53,046 nucleotides of DNA from CAZFYZ01 sp964523735 (GTDB lineage: Bacteria; Armatimonadota; UBA5829). Positions 43,216 to 51,526 of the stretch are shown here, piece by piece. The position numbers and the translations under genes are program-made. The notes beneath the pieces were generated by a model. That model was not told the origin of the DNA and did no database searches. It worked only from the letters and a program-made list of their open reading frames with translations. How positions within the stretch are numbered: the first letter of the stretch is position 1; the number at the start of each line of letters is the position of its first letter. The stretch is taken from NCBI GenBank assembly GCA_964523735.1, contig CAZFYZ010000011.1, positions 1-53,046 on the forward strand, in the 5' to 3' direction.

Positions 43216-43244
43216 ATTACACGCCTTTTGGGATGTCTTAGCAA
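43216..43244 (-). promoter_or_regulatory. Promoter for the sigma/anti-sigma operon
   Basis: On the minus strand TTGCTA (43244-43239) and TGTAAT (43221-43216) are 17 bases apart, about 60 bases before the sigma factor start. It looks like a housekeeping promoter rather than an ECF-type one. Confidence 0.45.
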
Positions 43245-43409
43245 TAGGGGGCGCCGCTTTCCTGCGTCGAGAGGGATGCGCAGTGCCGAAGTATGCGCAC
43301 CCTTCGTCGAGACGATCGAGCAGGACTTACGGTGTGATCAGGATGAGGTTGCGTTGTAGACAAGAGGCATGGCCGAGAGGGCAGGCCGTGTGAGACCGCG
43401 GGAGCGTAA

Positions 43410-45836
43410 CTAATCCGCCCCCACCAGCGCGTTCTCCAGCACCTCGTCGGCGTGGGTGACGAGGGTGAAGGTCATCTCCTTGCGGACGTCTGCTGGGATG
43501 TCGTCGAGGTCAGACTCGTTCTCCTTGGGCAGGATCACGCTGCGGATGCCGGCGCGGTGGGCAGCGAGGATCTTCTCTTTGATACCGCCGACCGGAAGCA
43601 CGCGGCCGCGGAGGGTGATCTCGCCCGTCATTGCCACGTCCTTCTTCACCGCCCGCTTCGTAAGCGCGGAGGCGATGGTAGTCGCAATCGTGACACCTGC
43701 CGACGGTCCATCCTTGGGGACAGCACCCGCAGGCACGTGGATGTGTATGTCTGTGCGGGAGAAGACCTTCTCGTCGATTCCTAAGTCTTTCGCGCGCGAG
43801 CGGACGTAAGTAAGCGCAGCCTGCGCGGACTCCTTCATCACGTCGCCAAGCTGCCCGGTCAGGATCAGGCTGCCCTTGTCGGTGTCCATGAGGACGGCTT
43901 CGATCGAGACGATATCCCCGCCAAACTCGGTGTAGACGAGTCCAGTCGAGATCGCAACGTCGTCTTTCTCCTCCGCGCGGCCGTAGTGGTAGCGCGGCGA
44001 GCCCAGAAGCCTCTTTATGTCGCGGTCGCGGACGTTGTTCTTGCGGGTGTCGATGGGATCGTCGCTGTTCTTGCGCGACCCTGCCACCTTCTTCGCGATC
44101 TTGCGACAGATCGACGCGATCTCGCGCTCCAGATTACGCACGCCGGCCTCGCGCGTATACTCGCGAACCAGCAGCCTGAGCGCAGAGTCGTGAATCGACA
44201 GGAGGTCGGGCGTCAAGCCGTTCTCCTTGAGCTGCTTCGGGACTAGGAACTTGCGCGCAATGCGCATCTTCTCGTCCTCGATGTAGCCCGAGAAATGGAT
44301 CACTTCCATCCGGTCCCTGAGCGCGGGCGGGATAGTGTCGAGCACGTTCGCCGTCGTGATGAACATCACGTCGCGCAGATCGAACGGGACTTCCAGAAAA
44401 TGATCGCTAAACGCGTTGTTCTGCTCGGGATCGAGCGCTTCGAGCAGCGCCGACGACGGGTCGCCGCGGAAGTCCACGCCGATCTTGTCGATCTCATCCA
44501 GCATGAAGACAGGATTACGGCTGCCGGAGGACTTGATCCCCTGGATGATCCGGCCTGGCATTGCGCCTACATATGTGCGCCGGTGGCCACGAATCTCGGC
44601 CTCATCCCTCACGCCGCCAAGCGACAGCCGATAGAACTTCCGGCCCAGCGCCTTGGCGATCGACTTGCCGATCGACGTCTTGCCAACTCCAGGAGGTCCG
44701 ACAAAGCAGAGAATCGGGCCCTTCATGTCCTTCGTGAGGCTCCTGACGGCCAGGAACTCCGTCACACGCTCCTTAACCTTCTTCAGGCCATAGTGGTCCT
44801 GGTCAAGAATCTCCGTGGCAAGCTCCAGATCTAGGCAGTCGTCGGTCTGGTTGACCCACGGCAGTTCGATCAGCCAGTCCAGGTAGTTGCGGATCACGAC
44901 ACCTTCGGGTGCAGCGAACGGCATCTTGTCCAGCCGGTCGAGCTCCTTGCTAGCTCGCGCCTGGACTTCCTCGGGCATGCTGGCGGCCTCAATCCGAGTC
45001 TTGTACTCGTCGATCTCACTCGCACGGCCGTCGCGATCACCCAACTCCTGTTGGATCGCCTTCATCTGCTCGCGGAGGATATACTCCCGCTGCACGTCCC
45101 CCATCTCTTTCTCGACGCGCGTGCGGATGTTGCGCTGGATGTTGATAACCTCCATCTCTTTTTCGAGGAGGAGGTTGAGCTTCTCGAGCCGCTGAACGAC
45201 ATCGACTGTCTCGAGCATATCCTGCTTGATCTCTGTCTTCTGCGGCAGGTGGGGAACGATGGTGTCAGAGAGCTTGCCAGGGTCCTCGATGCTGACCACG
45301 TTCATCAGCAGCTCGGGAGGTATCGGTCTGCCATTGTGCACGACCTGGTTCTGGACAACCATCTCAAAGAGCGAAACCACGCTGCGCATCAACGCGTCTA
45401 CTCTCGCCCCGCTGGCAGGCTTGGAGCGCAGGATCTTCGCGTGAACCTTGAAGAAGGGCTCTTCGTGAGCAAACTTGGTGATCTTCGCCCGGTCGACGCC
45501 TTCCAAAGTGACTCTGACTGTGCCATCCGGCACGCGCAGGACCTGCATGACTTCGGCGATGATCCCCACCCGATAGATGTCATCGGGCGAGGGCTCGTCG
45601 TGATCTATATCCCTCTGCGTCGCCAGCAGCACGTAGCGGTTCTTCTCGAGCGCAGCATCCAGGGCTTTGATGGACTTCTCTCGCCCGAGGTAGAGTGGGA
45701 AGAGCATGCCGGGAAAGTACACGGACTCCCTCACCGGCACAACCGGCAGCACCCGAGGCAGCGTGCGCTTCATCTCGGGGAAGCCCTGAGGCTCTAAGAT
45801 ATCGTCGTGATCGATAGTGGTGTCGAGTTTTGGCAT
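43410..45836 (-). CDS. lon: ATP-dependent protease Lon
   Basis: 808 residues from ATG 45836 (MPKLDTTIDHDD); the frame is open farther upstream but that part lies in the palindromic element before the gene. The N-terminal LON substrate-binding domain starts at LPVVPVRESVYFPGMLFPLYLGRE, followed by a coiled coil, then the AAA+ module with Walker A GPPGVGKT and Walker B PVFMLDEIDK. The protease domain has catalytic Ser712 in KDGPSAGVT and Lys755 in GGIKEK. Degrades unfolded and regulatory proteins in the cytoplasm. Last gene of the tig-clpP-clpX-lon block. Confidence 0.97.
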   Translation of the reverse strand: MPKLDTTIDHDDILEPQGFPEMKRTLPRVLPVVPVRESVYFPGMLFPLYLGREKSIKALDAALEKNRYVLLATQRDIDHDEPSPDDIYRVGIIAEVMQVLRVPDGTVRVTLEGVDRAKITKFAHEEPFFKVHAKILRSKPASGARVDALMRSVVSLFEMVVQNQVVHNGRPIPPELLMNVVSIEDPGKLSDTIVPHLPQKTEIKQDMLETVDVVQRLEKLNLLLEKEMEVINIQRNIRTRVEKEMGDVQREYILREQMKAIQQELGDRDGRASEIDEYKTRIEAASMPEEVQARASKELDRLDKMPFAAPEGVVIRNYLDWLIELPWVNQTDDCLDLELATEILDQDHYGLKKVKERVTEFLAVRSLTKDMKGPILCFVGPPGVGKTSIGKSIAKALGRKFYRLSLGGVRDEAEIRGHRRTYVGAMPGRIIQGIKSSGSRNPVFMLDEIDKIGVDFRGDPSSALLEALDPEQNNAFSDHFLEVPFDLRDVMFITTANVLDTIPPALRDRMEVIHFSGYIEDEKMRIARKFLVPKQLKENGLTPDLLSIHDSALRLLVREYTREAGVRNLEREIASICRKIAKKVAGSRKNSDDPIDTRKNNVRDRDIKRLLGSPRYHYGRAEEKDDVAISTGLVYTEFGGDIVSIEAVLMDTDKGSLILTGQLGDVMKESAQAALTYVRSRAKDLGIDEKVFSRTDIHIHVPAGAVPKDGPSAGVTIATTIASALTKRAVKKDVAMTGEITLRGRVLPVGGIKEKILAAHRAGIRSVILPKENESDLDDIPADVRKEMTFTLVTHADEVLENALVGAD

Positions 45837-45854
45837 AGTTGGGATTGATGATCT

Positions 45855-45927
45855 AGTATTGGATATTGATTGTTGTGACCACGAGAGCCAGCCCGTGGTC
45901 AACACTCAATAGCCAACATCCAATACT
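45855..45927. repeat. Long palindromic element between clpX and lon
   Basis: An outer perfect 10-base inverted repeat (AGTATTGGAT at 45855 and ATCCAATACT at 45918) encloses an inner stem including TGACCAC and GTGGTCA, with near-matching ATTGATTGTTG/CAACACTCAAT arms between. The whole 73-base unit could fold as one long imperfect hairpin. It is AT-richer than the flanking genes and lies in the 98-base gap before lon. Confidence 0.75.
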
Positions 45928-45934
45928 CGATCTG

Positions 45935-47200
45935 CTAGGATGCTTTACTAATCTCGCTGAGGGTGACGAGGGTCGGGTCCTTCTTGTTCAGGATCGTCTC
46001 CTCAGTCACGATGCACTTCTTGACGTCCTTGCAGGAAGGGATCTCATACATGATGTTGAGCATCACTTCCTCGATGATCGCCCTGAGCGCCCTCGCTCCC
46101 ATGCCCCTCTTGAGCGCGTCACCAGCGATGGCTTCCAGTGCATCGTCCGTAAAGACCAGGTCCACGCCGTCATAGTCGAAGAACTTCTGATACTGCTTGA
46201 CCAGCGCGTTCTTGGGCTGGGTGAGGATCTTGACCAGCGCATCCTGATCCAGCGACTCGAGGGTGGCAACGACGGGCAATCGTCCGACGAGCTCCGGGAT
46301 CAGCCCGAACTTGAGCAGATCTTCCGGCATCACCTGGGCCAGTGTCTCGCCGATGTTATGAGTCTTCTTGCTGCGTGTCGTGGCCCTGAAGCCCATCGCG
46401 TTGTCCGAGACCCTGCGGCTGATGAGGTCGGAAAGCCCATCGAAAGCGCCGCCGCAGATGAAGAGCACGTTTGACGTATCGATGTGCACGTACTCCTGCT
46501 GCGGATGCTTACGCCCACCCTGCGGCGGAACCGCGGCGACGGTGCCCTCGAGCATCTTCAGCAGTGCCTGCTGGACTCCCTCGCCTGAGACATCACGGGT
46601 AATCGATGGGTTCTCGGCCTTACGAGCGATCTTGTCGATCTCATCGATGTAGACAATACCGCGCTGAGCGTTCTTGATGGTATTCTGGATGTTGTCGCCG
46701 GTGTCGGCCGCCTGCAAAAGCTTGAGAAGGATATTCTCGACGTCCTCGCCGACGTAGCCTGCCTCGGTAAGCGAGGTGGCATCAGCGATGGCAAACGGGA
46801 CCTGCAGAATCTTGGCCAGAGTCTGAGCCAGGAGCGTCTTGCCCGAGCCAGTCGGACCTATCAGAAGTATGTTCGACTTCTGCAGCTCCACATCGGTGGT
46901 CGTGGCGTTGATGCGCTTGAAGTGGTTATAGACAGCGACCGAGAGCGATCTCTTGGCCTTCTCCTGGCCGACCACATACTGGCTGAGTATGCGGTAGATC
47001 TCTTTCGGCTTCGGAATCGAGGCCATGCCCGAGTAGTCCTCGGACTGTCCGGCAGCGCCCCTGATGATATCATTGCACAGCTCGACACAGTCCACGCATA
47101 TCCCGCCGTAGACCCCAACGAGCAGCTTCTTCACCTGATCCCGGCTCTTGCCACACAGTGCACAGCGCTCGCCGGACCGATCCAAACCTATCCTGGCCAA
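45935..47200 (-). CDS. clpX: ATP-dependent Clp protease ATP-binding subunit ClpX
   Basis: 421 residues. The start is TTG 47200 with GGGAG seven bases upstream, the last bases before the sequence gap. The N-terminal zinc-binding domain has Cys13, Cys16, Cys35 and Cys38. The AAA+ core has Walker A GPTGSGKT, the GYVGEDVENI pore-1 loop, Walker B GIVYIDEIDK and sensor stretches through GLIPELVGRLPV. The IGF-type ClpP-binding loop position reads KFGLIPE-preceding residues and is not obviously altered. Unfolds substrates for ClpP, encoded just upstream. Confidence 0.96.
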   Translation of the reverse strand: MARIGLDRSGERCALCGKSRDQVKKLLVGVYGGICVDCVELCNDIIRGAAGQSEDYSGMASIPKPKEIYRILSQYVVGQEKAKRSLSVAVYNHFKRINATTTDVELQKSNILLIGPTGSGKTLLAQTLAKILQVPFAIADATSLTEAGYVGEDVENILLKLLQAADTGDNIQNTIKNAQRGIVYIDEIDKIARKAENPSITRDVSGEGVQQALLKMLEGTVAAVPPQGGRKHPQQEYVHIDTSNVLFICGGAFDGLSDLISRRVSDNAMGFRATTRSKKTHNIGETLAQVMPEDLLKFGLIPELVGRLPVVATLESLDQDALVKILTQPKNALVKQYQKFFDYDGVDLVFTDDALEAIAGDALKRGMGARALRAIIEEVMLNIMYEIPSCKDVKKCIVTEETILNKKDPTLVTLSEISKAS

Positions 47201-47213
47201 ATCAACACTCCCG

Positions 47214-47313
47214 NNNNNNNNNNNNNNNNNNNNNNNNNNNNNNNNNNNNNNNNNNNNNNNNNNNNNNNNNNNNNNNNNNNNNNNNNNNNNNNNNNNNNNN
47301 NNNNNNNNNNNNN
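47214..47313. other. Assembly gap (100 N)
   Basis: Exactly 100 N, the usual placeholder for an unknown gap size. It hides the ClpP C-terminus and the clpP-clpX junction. Both sides are the expected neighbours in the expected order and strand, so the join is plausible. Confidence 0.99.
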
Positions 47314-47882
47314 ATCACCTTATCTATGATGCCATATTCCAGGGCTTCTTCAGGTGACATGTAGTAGTCTCGGTCGATGTCTTTTTCGACCTTCTCCCGA
47401 GGCTGCGAGGTATGCTTAGCGAGGATGTCCACCAGAAGCGACTTGTAGCGCAGCACTTCGCGCGCGACAATGTCAATGTCGGAGGGCGTGCCGTGGAAGC
47501 CGGCGCTGCCCTGGTGGATCATGATTCTTGCATTGGGAAGAGCAAGTCGCTTGCCCTTAGCGCCCGCGGTCAGAAGAACGGCGCCCATGCTCATCGCGTG
47601 ACCCACGCATAGGGTAGCGACGTCGGGCTTGATCACCTGCATCGTATCGTAGATCGCCAACCCGGCGATGACAGATCCACCCGGGCTGTTCACGTAGAGC
47701 TCGATCTCCCTGTCGGGGTCCTCTTTCTCGAGGAAGAGCATCTGAGCGATGACGAGGTTGGCGATGTCATCATCTATAGGAGTGCCTATGAAGATGATTC
47801 TGTCCTTCAACAGGCGGGAGTAGATATCGTAAGCGCGCTCGCCGCGCGAACTCTGCTCAACGACCATTGGTATAAGAGCCAT
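47314..47882 (-). CDS. clpP: ATP-dependent Clp protease proteolytic subunit (3' end in gap)
   Basis: 189 residues are visible from ATG 47882, which has AAAGGAG nine bases upstream. The family is usually 190-210 residues, so only a few are missing. The catalytic triad is complete: Ser98 in GHAMSMGAVLL, His123 in MIHQGSAGFHG and Asp172 in DRDYY. VNSPGGSVIAGLAIYDTM is the conserved core. It forms the tetradecameric peptidase chamber served by ClpX. Between tig and clpP (47883-48010) there are 128 bases with weak inverted repeats and no gene. Confidence 0.97.
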
Positions 47883-48010
47883 ATCAGCGAACTCCTTTCG
47901 CTTGGGGAAGTTGAAAGTCGAAACTCAAAAGTCAAGAGCCGGTCAGGCAAACCCCGCGAACCGGTGCGCAAGCTCGGGACCTTGGACTCGGCACTTTGGA
48001 CCTTTGACTC

Positions 48011-49330
48011 CTACCCCACGTTATGTATATTGGAGGCATTCACGAGAAAGTCCACCACTTTTTTGCGGACGATGCGGTTCTCGATGGTCTCCCTGTCGTC
48101 CGTAGACTCGATGTAGGCCATCATGCTCTGCACCGGGACCCCCCGATCCTCGGCCATGGCAGCGACCTCTGCATTGAAATCGTCCTCTTCGACCTTGATG
48201 CCTTCCTTCTCTATTATCTCACGAAACACAAGAGAAAGGACCAGCGCGTGACGAGATTCTTCCGCAAATCGCTCGCGAAGCTGATCCATCGTTTCGTTGC
48301 GATACTCCAGATAGTTCTCGATGGTCACCTTGCGTTTCTTCAGGTTCTCTGCAAGTTCCTCGACGCGATCGTGGATCATGTCCTCGATCAGCGCGCTCGG
48401 GTAGTCCACCTTGGCATTAGCCATCGCCTTGTCGATCGCCTGGCCGCGTACTTGCTCGTCCGCAAAATGCTGCGCGCTCATCTCCAAGGCGCTTCTGACT
48501 TTGGCCCTGAGCTTCTCCACGGTATCGATAGGATCGGCTATCGGCTCCTCGCCTTCCTTTGGCTCGGGAACAAGGTTCGCTTTCACCCACTCGTCTGTCA
48601 GCTCTGGCAGATCCTTGGCATGCAGCTCGATTAGCTTGGTCCTGATCGTCCCTGTCTTGCCCGCGAGTTCCTCGCTCCCGTAGTCTTCGGGATACGTAAC
48701 CTCGATGGCCTTCTCCTCATCGATCTGCATTCCAACGATGCCTTTGTCGAAGTCAGGCAGGTTGTCACCGACCTTGACAACCGTCCGGTCGGTCTTTTCG
48801 GGGTCAACGGTCTCGTTCGTGATATCTACAACCGCAGTATCATCCATCTGAGCCGCTCGGTCTGTGACCTGCTTGAGCTCAGTGCGACCCTCGATCAGGC
48901 GCTTGATCTCTGCCTCAACGTCCTCCTCCGTCACCGGAGGAACCTTGCGCTCCACCTCCAAGCCGGTGTACTCACCCAGCTCGACTTTTGGGGGCAACGG
49001 AATCTTGACCTTGAAGAGCATTGGCTCTCCGGCCTCGAACTGCGTCACGTCGACGTCAGCAGGCCTGAACGGCTTCACACCGGATTCCTTGAGGGCTTCT
49101 TCGTACGCCTCATAGACCAGCCTATCCTGCACACGGTCGTGGACCCGGCCCTCGTCAAGATAATTGACGAGAATCGCGTGCGGGGCCTTGCCCTTGCGGA
49201 ATCCCGGCACGGTGACTGTTTTGCCGAGCTCAGAATAGGTATCGGCAATAGCGGTTGTTACTTTCTCGGCCTCTACCTCGATCTCAAGCTCGATCTCGCA
49301 GGGGCTGATCTGGTCCTGTTTCAGAAGCAT
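48011..49330 (-). CDS. tig: Trigger factor chaperone
   Basis: 439 residues from ATG 49330 (MLLKQDQISPCEIELEIEV), with GGAG upstream; an in-frame ATG 24 bases earlier lies in a repeat and is less likely. The N-terminal ribosome-docking signature GFRKGKAP is present. The central PPIase domain starts near DDTAVVDITNE but lacks most canonical FKBP active-site aromatics, so isomerase activity may be reduced. The helical C-terminal domain follows. First protein gene of the tig-clpP-clpX-lon block, a common bacterial arrangement. Confidence 0.96.
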   Translation of the reverse strand: MLLKQDQISPCEIELEIEVEAEKVTTAIADTYSELGKTVTVPGFRKGKAPHAILVNYLDEGRVHDRVQDRLVYEAYEEALKESGVKPFRPADVDVTQFEAGEPMLFKVKIPLPPKVELGEYTGLEVERKVPPVTEEDVEAEIKRLIEGRTELKQVTDRAAQMDDTAVVDITNETVDPEKTDRTVVKVGDNLPDFDKGIVGMQIDEEKAIEVTYPEDYGSEELAGKTGTIRTKLIELHAKDLPELTDEWVKANLVPEPKEGEEPIADPIDTVEKLRAKVRSALEMSAQHFADEQVRGQAIDKAMANAKVDYPSALIEDMIHDRVEELAENLKKRKVTIENYLEYRNETMDQLRERFAEESRHALVLSLVFREIIEKEGIKVEEDDFNAEVAAMAEDRGVPVQSMMAYIESTDDRETIENRIVRKKVVDFLVNASNIHNVG

Positions 49331-49342
49331 GATGTCTCCACG

Positions 49343-49417
49343 GTCATGGGTCATTAGTCAAGGTCATGAGTCGTGAATCGGTTTGGGACCCATGACACAT
49401 GACACGCGATCCACGAC
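49343..49417. repeat. Interleaved inverted repeats upstream of tig
   Basis: Two inverted repeats alternate instead of nesting: GTCATGGGTC (49343) pairs with GACCCATGAC (49387), while GTCGTGAATCG (49370) pairs with CGATCCACGAC (49407) with one mismatch. In RNA this order would give a pseudoknot. It also has short direct repeats of GGTCAT. It lies just upstream of the trigger factor start. Confidence 0.7.
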
Positions 49418-49431
49418 CACCTGGCAAAAAA

Positions 49432-49487
49432 ATAGGATACAGGACCGGGTCACTCAACGCAAGTCGCCTTGCACGCCCGTATCCTAT
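49432..49487. repeat. Inverted repeat between tRNA-Gly and tig
   Basis: ATAGGATAC (49432-49440) and GTATCCTAT (49479-49487) form a perfect nine-base inverted repeat; neighbouring ATACAGG and CCTGTAT can pair too. A run of seven A lies to the left, so on the minus strand the hairpin is followed by T, making it a possible terminator for the tRNA transcript. Confidence 0.55.
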
Positions 49488-49505
49488 ACCCTGTATTGAG
49501 AAATT

Positions 49506-49580
49506 TGGAGCGGGGGACGGGACTCGAACCCGCGACATCCACCTTGGCAAGGTGGCGTTCTACCACTGAACCACCCCCGC
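49506..49580 (-). tRNA. tRNA-Gly (GCC), CCA encoded
   Basis: Standard cloverleaf on the minus strand: seven-pair GCGGGGG acceptor, anticodon loop TTGCCAA in a CACC/GGTGG stem, T-loop GTTCGAG. The CCA end is in the DNA. Confidence 0.97.
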
Positions 49581-49591
49581 AAGCCCTTGAA

Positions 49592-49675
49592 TGGTGGGCG
49601 AGAGGAGAGTTGAACTCCTACGCCTTGCGGCACTAGATCCTAAGTCTAGCGTGTCTGCCATTCCACCACTCGCCC
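49592..49675 (-). tRNA. tRNA-Leu (TAG), CCA encoded
   Basis: Class II tRNA with a long variable arm on the minus strand. The CTAGA/TCTAG anticodon stem presents TAG, the acceptor begins GGGCGAG and CCA is encoded. Eleven bases from tRNA-Gly. Confidence 0.96.
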
Positions 49676-49684
49676 GAAGCAGAC

Positions 49685-49760
49685 TGGTGGACGATCAGGG
49701 ACTCGAACCCTGGACCAATGGATTAAGAGTCCACTGCTCTACCAACTGAGCTAATCGTCC
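49685..49760 (-). tRNA. tRNA-Lys (CTT), CCA encoded
   Basis: Cloverleaf on the minus strand with GGACGAT acceptor, AGCTCAGTTGGTAGAGC D-arm, anticodon loop CTCTTAA and encoded CCA. First tRNA of the Lys-Leu-Gly cluster. Confidence 0.97.
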
Positions 49761-49781
49761 ATGCCTCTCGCCAGCGACTAG

Positions 49782-49811
49782 ATTATACCAGCCGCGCCTC
49801 AATGCCGTCAA
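49782..49811 (-). promoter_or_regulatory. Promoter for the tRNA cluster
   Basis: On the minus strand TTGACG (49811-49806) and consensus TATAAT (49787-49782) are 18 bases apart, some 22 bases before tRNA-Lys. Strong and correctly placed for stable-RNA transcription. Confidence 0.75.
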
Positions 49812-49858
49812 GCGGACCGCGAGCGGAATGGCGAATGCCCTTGTCGGCAGGCACCGAT

Positions 49859-49887
49859 ATATTAGCATCCCAGTTGGGCCTTGTCAA
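49859..49887 (-). promoter_or_regulatory. Second upstream promoter for the tRNA cluster
   Basis: On the minus strand perfect TTGACA (49887-49882) and TAATAT (49864-49859) are 17 bases apart, directly after the C10 protease stop at 49893. A tandem promoter for the tRNAs is likely. Confidence 0.6.
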
Positions 49888-49892
49888 CACCT

Positions 49893-51413
49893 TTAGCGCA
49901 GAACCAGCGCGCCGCCTTGGTTCATCCTGATCGAGCCGCTGTCGATCCGAATGCCCTTTGTTTGGTCACCCCGTGTGAACAGGCGAGTGGTCAAACCCGC
50001 CTCACCATCGAACCAGGTCCAGTTGCCAGTGCCGGTCGCCCTGAAAACGATGTTCGGCAAGAACTGCAGGCCCTGGCCGGGCAAGAACCAAGCATAATCC
50101 GCACAGGTCGCGTCCTGATCAAAATAACGGAACGGAAACCCAGCCTCGCGATCGTAGTTGTTGGCGATCGTCGGACCAAGCGCCCGATTAGGCCGGACGT
50201 TCTGAACCATCTTCTCGTCCTTGATCGTCCCGCTCGAATCACTCTGGTGGAGCGCATCGAGCGTGTACCAAGCATAGTTGCTGTTGCCCCAACCGTAATT
50301 CATGTGATACTGCTTGACGACCGGGTCTCCGATCTCTTGCCAGCCATCACATACAATCGAATGGCCCTTGATCCGGTAGTGGACTACGCGGTTGATGTTA
50401 AGATTGTCCTTGATCATGTTGAACCACTCGTCGGCGGAGTAGTTGTAGGAATCGAATGGCCATGGCCACCCGTTATGTCTTGCGGTCCAGTTGCAGTCAG
50501 CGTAGCGATAGGGGCCTTCGTAGACTCCTTCCATGTCCCCAGTGTCCGCGGACGAGGAGCTGCACCCGTAATCCATTCCTACCGCATGCCCAATTTCCCG
50601 CCCCAACTCGGCAATCGCGTCTATCTGCTCTTGAGGAGAGCTGGCGGAGATAGTGTTAGGCATATTGGGCCAATCGTAACCGTCGTCGTAGGGACTGCCT
50701 GACCCCGCCGGCGGCCAGCACCAGTATCTCATAACCTGGGCTCCGGCTGTGGCAACACAGCCGACAAGCGTGTGATCACACCCACTGCCGGCAGGACACT
50801 GCCGGTTGTAGGGGTCGCCCTGTCTCCACTTGGTCAGGGTCAGAATCTGCCCGCCCTGGTAGTTGGCCGTTAGCGGAGTGCGAGTTGTATCCGCGGGCTC
50901 AATGGCTCCATCGGTGTTGGTCGTACGGTCCCCGCCAAGGAGTCTCCAGCTCGATCGAAAATTCACATTGAGCGTCCCCTGTATCTCTTTGCTCTTCGCC
51001 TGAGACATAGGCTTGCCCAAACGCTTCTCGACACTGTTGATCATGCCGTCGAGACCCTCTTTGACGAAGGCCGCGACACCATCAGTCTCGGAGATATCCA
51101 GATCGTCCAGTTCAGAGTAGGCCTTGACCGACGCAAGATCCTTGTAGTAGGAAATAACAATCCACCCCTTGGGAGACACGGGGCAGAAGTAGCCAAGAAG
51201 TCGCGAATCCGGGCTCAGTCGCAGTTCCTGGATGCCTGTTACTTCCGCAGTCGGAGACTCACCCCAGGCTCCCCGCTTGGCGACGATCAAGCTGACCCAA
51301 TTCTTAGCCACAGTCAAAGCTTCGTCCGGACCAGCCACTTGTGCTGATACAGGCACGGCCAAACAAAGAAGAGAAACCAAAACGAAAGTAGGAACGAGTA
51401 ATCGTAAGGACAA
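49893..51413 (-). CDS. Secreted C10 (streptopain-like) cysteine protease
   Basis: 506 residues from TTG 51413, chosen because GGGAGG lies six bases upstream and the product then starts with a clean signal peptide (MSLRLLVPTFVLVSLLCLAVPVSAQ). Residues about 25-160 resemble a C10 propeptide. The protease core has catalytic Cys219 in GCVATAGAQVM and His351 in KGHSIVCDGW, followed by YHMNYGWG. The C-terminal 110 residues are beta-rich and end GGALVLR. Streptopain-type proteases are papain-like; outside pathogens their role is unknown. A close paralogue lies upstream on the same strand. Confidence 0.9.
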   Translation of the reverse strand: MSLRLLVPTFVLVSLLCLAVPVSAQVAGPDEALTVAKNWVSLIVAKRGAWGESPTAEVTGIQELRLSPDSRLLGYFCPVSPKGWIVISYYKDLASVKAYSELDDLDISETDGVAAFVKEGLDGMINSVEKRLGKPMSQAKSKEIQGTLNVNFRSSWRLLGGDRTTNTDGAIEPADTTRTPLTANYQGGQILTLTKWRQGDPYNRQCPAGSGCDHTLVGCVATAGAQVMRYWCWPPAGSGSPYDDGYDWPNMPNTISASSPQEQIDAIAELGREIGHAVGMDYGCSSSSADTGDMEGVYEGPYRYADCNWTARHNGWPWPFDSYNYSADEWFNMIKDNLNINRVVHYRIKGHSIVCDGWQEIGDPVVKQYHMNYGWGNSNYAWYTLDALHQSDSSGTIKDEKMVQNVRPNRALGPTIANNYDREAGFPFRYFDQDATCADYAWFLPGQGLQFLPNIVFRATGTGNWTWFDGEAGLTTRLFTRGDQTKGIRIDSGSIRMNQGGALVLR

Positions 51414-51526
51414 TACTAACCTCCCACGCCGCGCATTGCGAGCGTGCGACAAACTTGTCCCCCCCTGGATCAAGTCGCTCACCGCAAGAATCTGTGTCAA
51501 AGCCAACAAGAGCCGCAGACCTGAGT

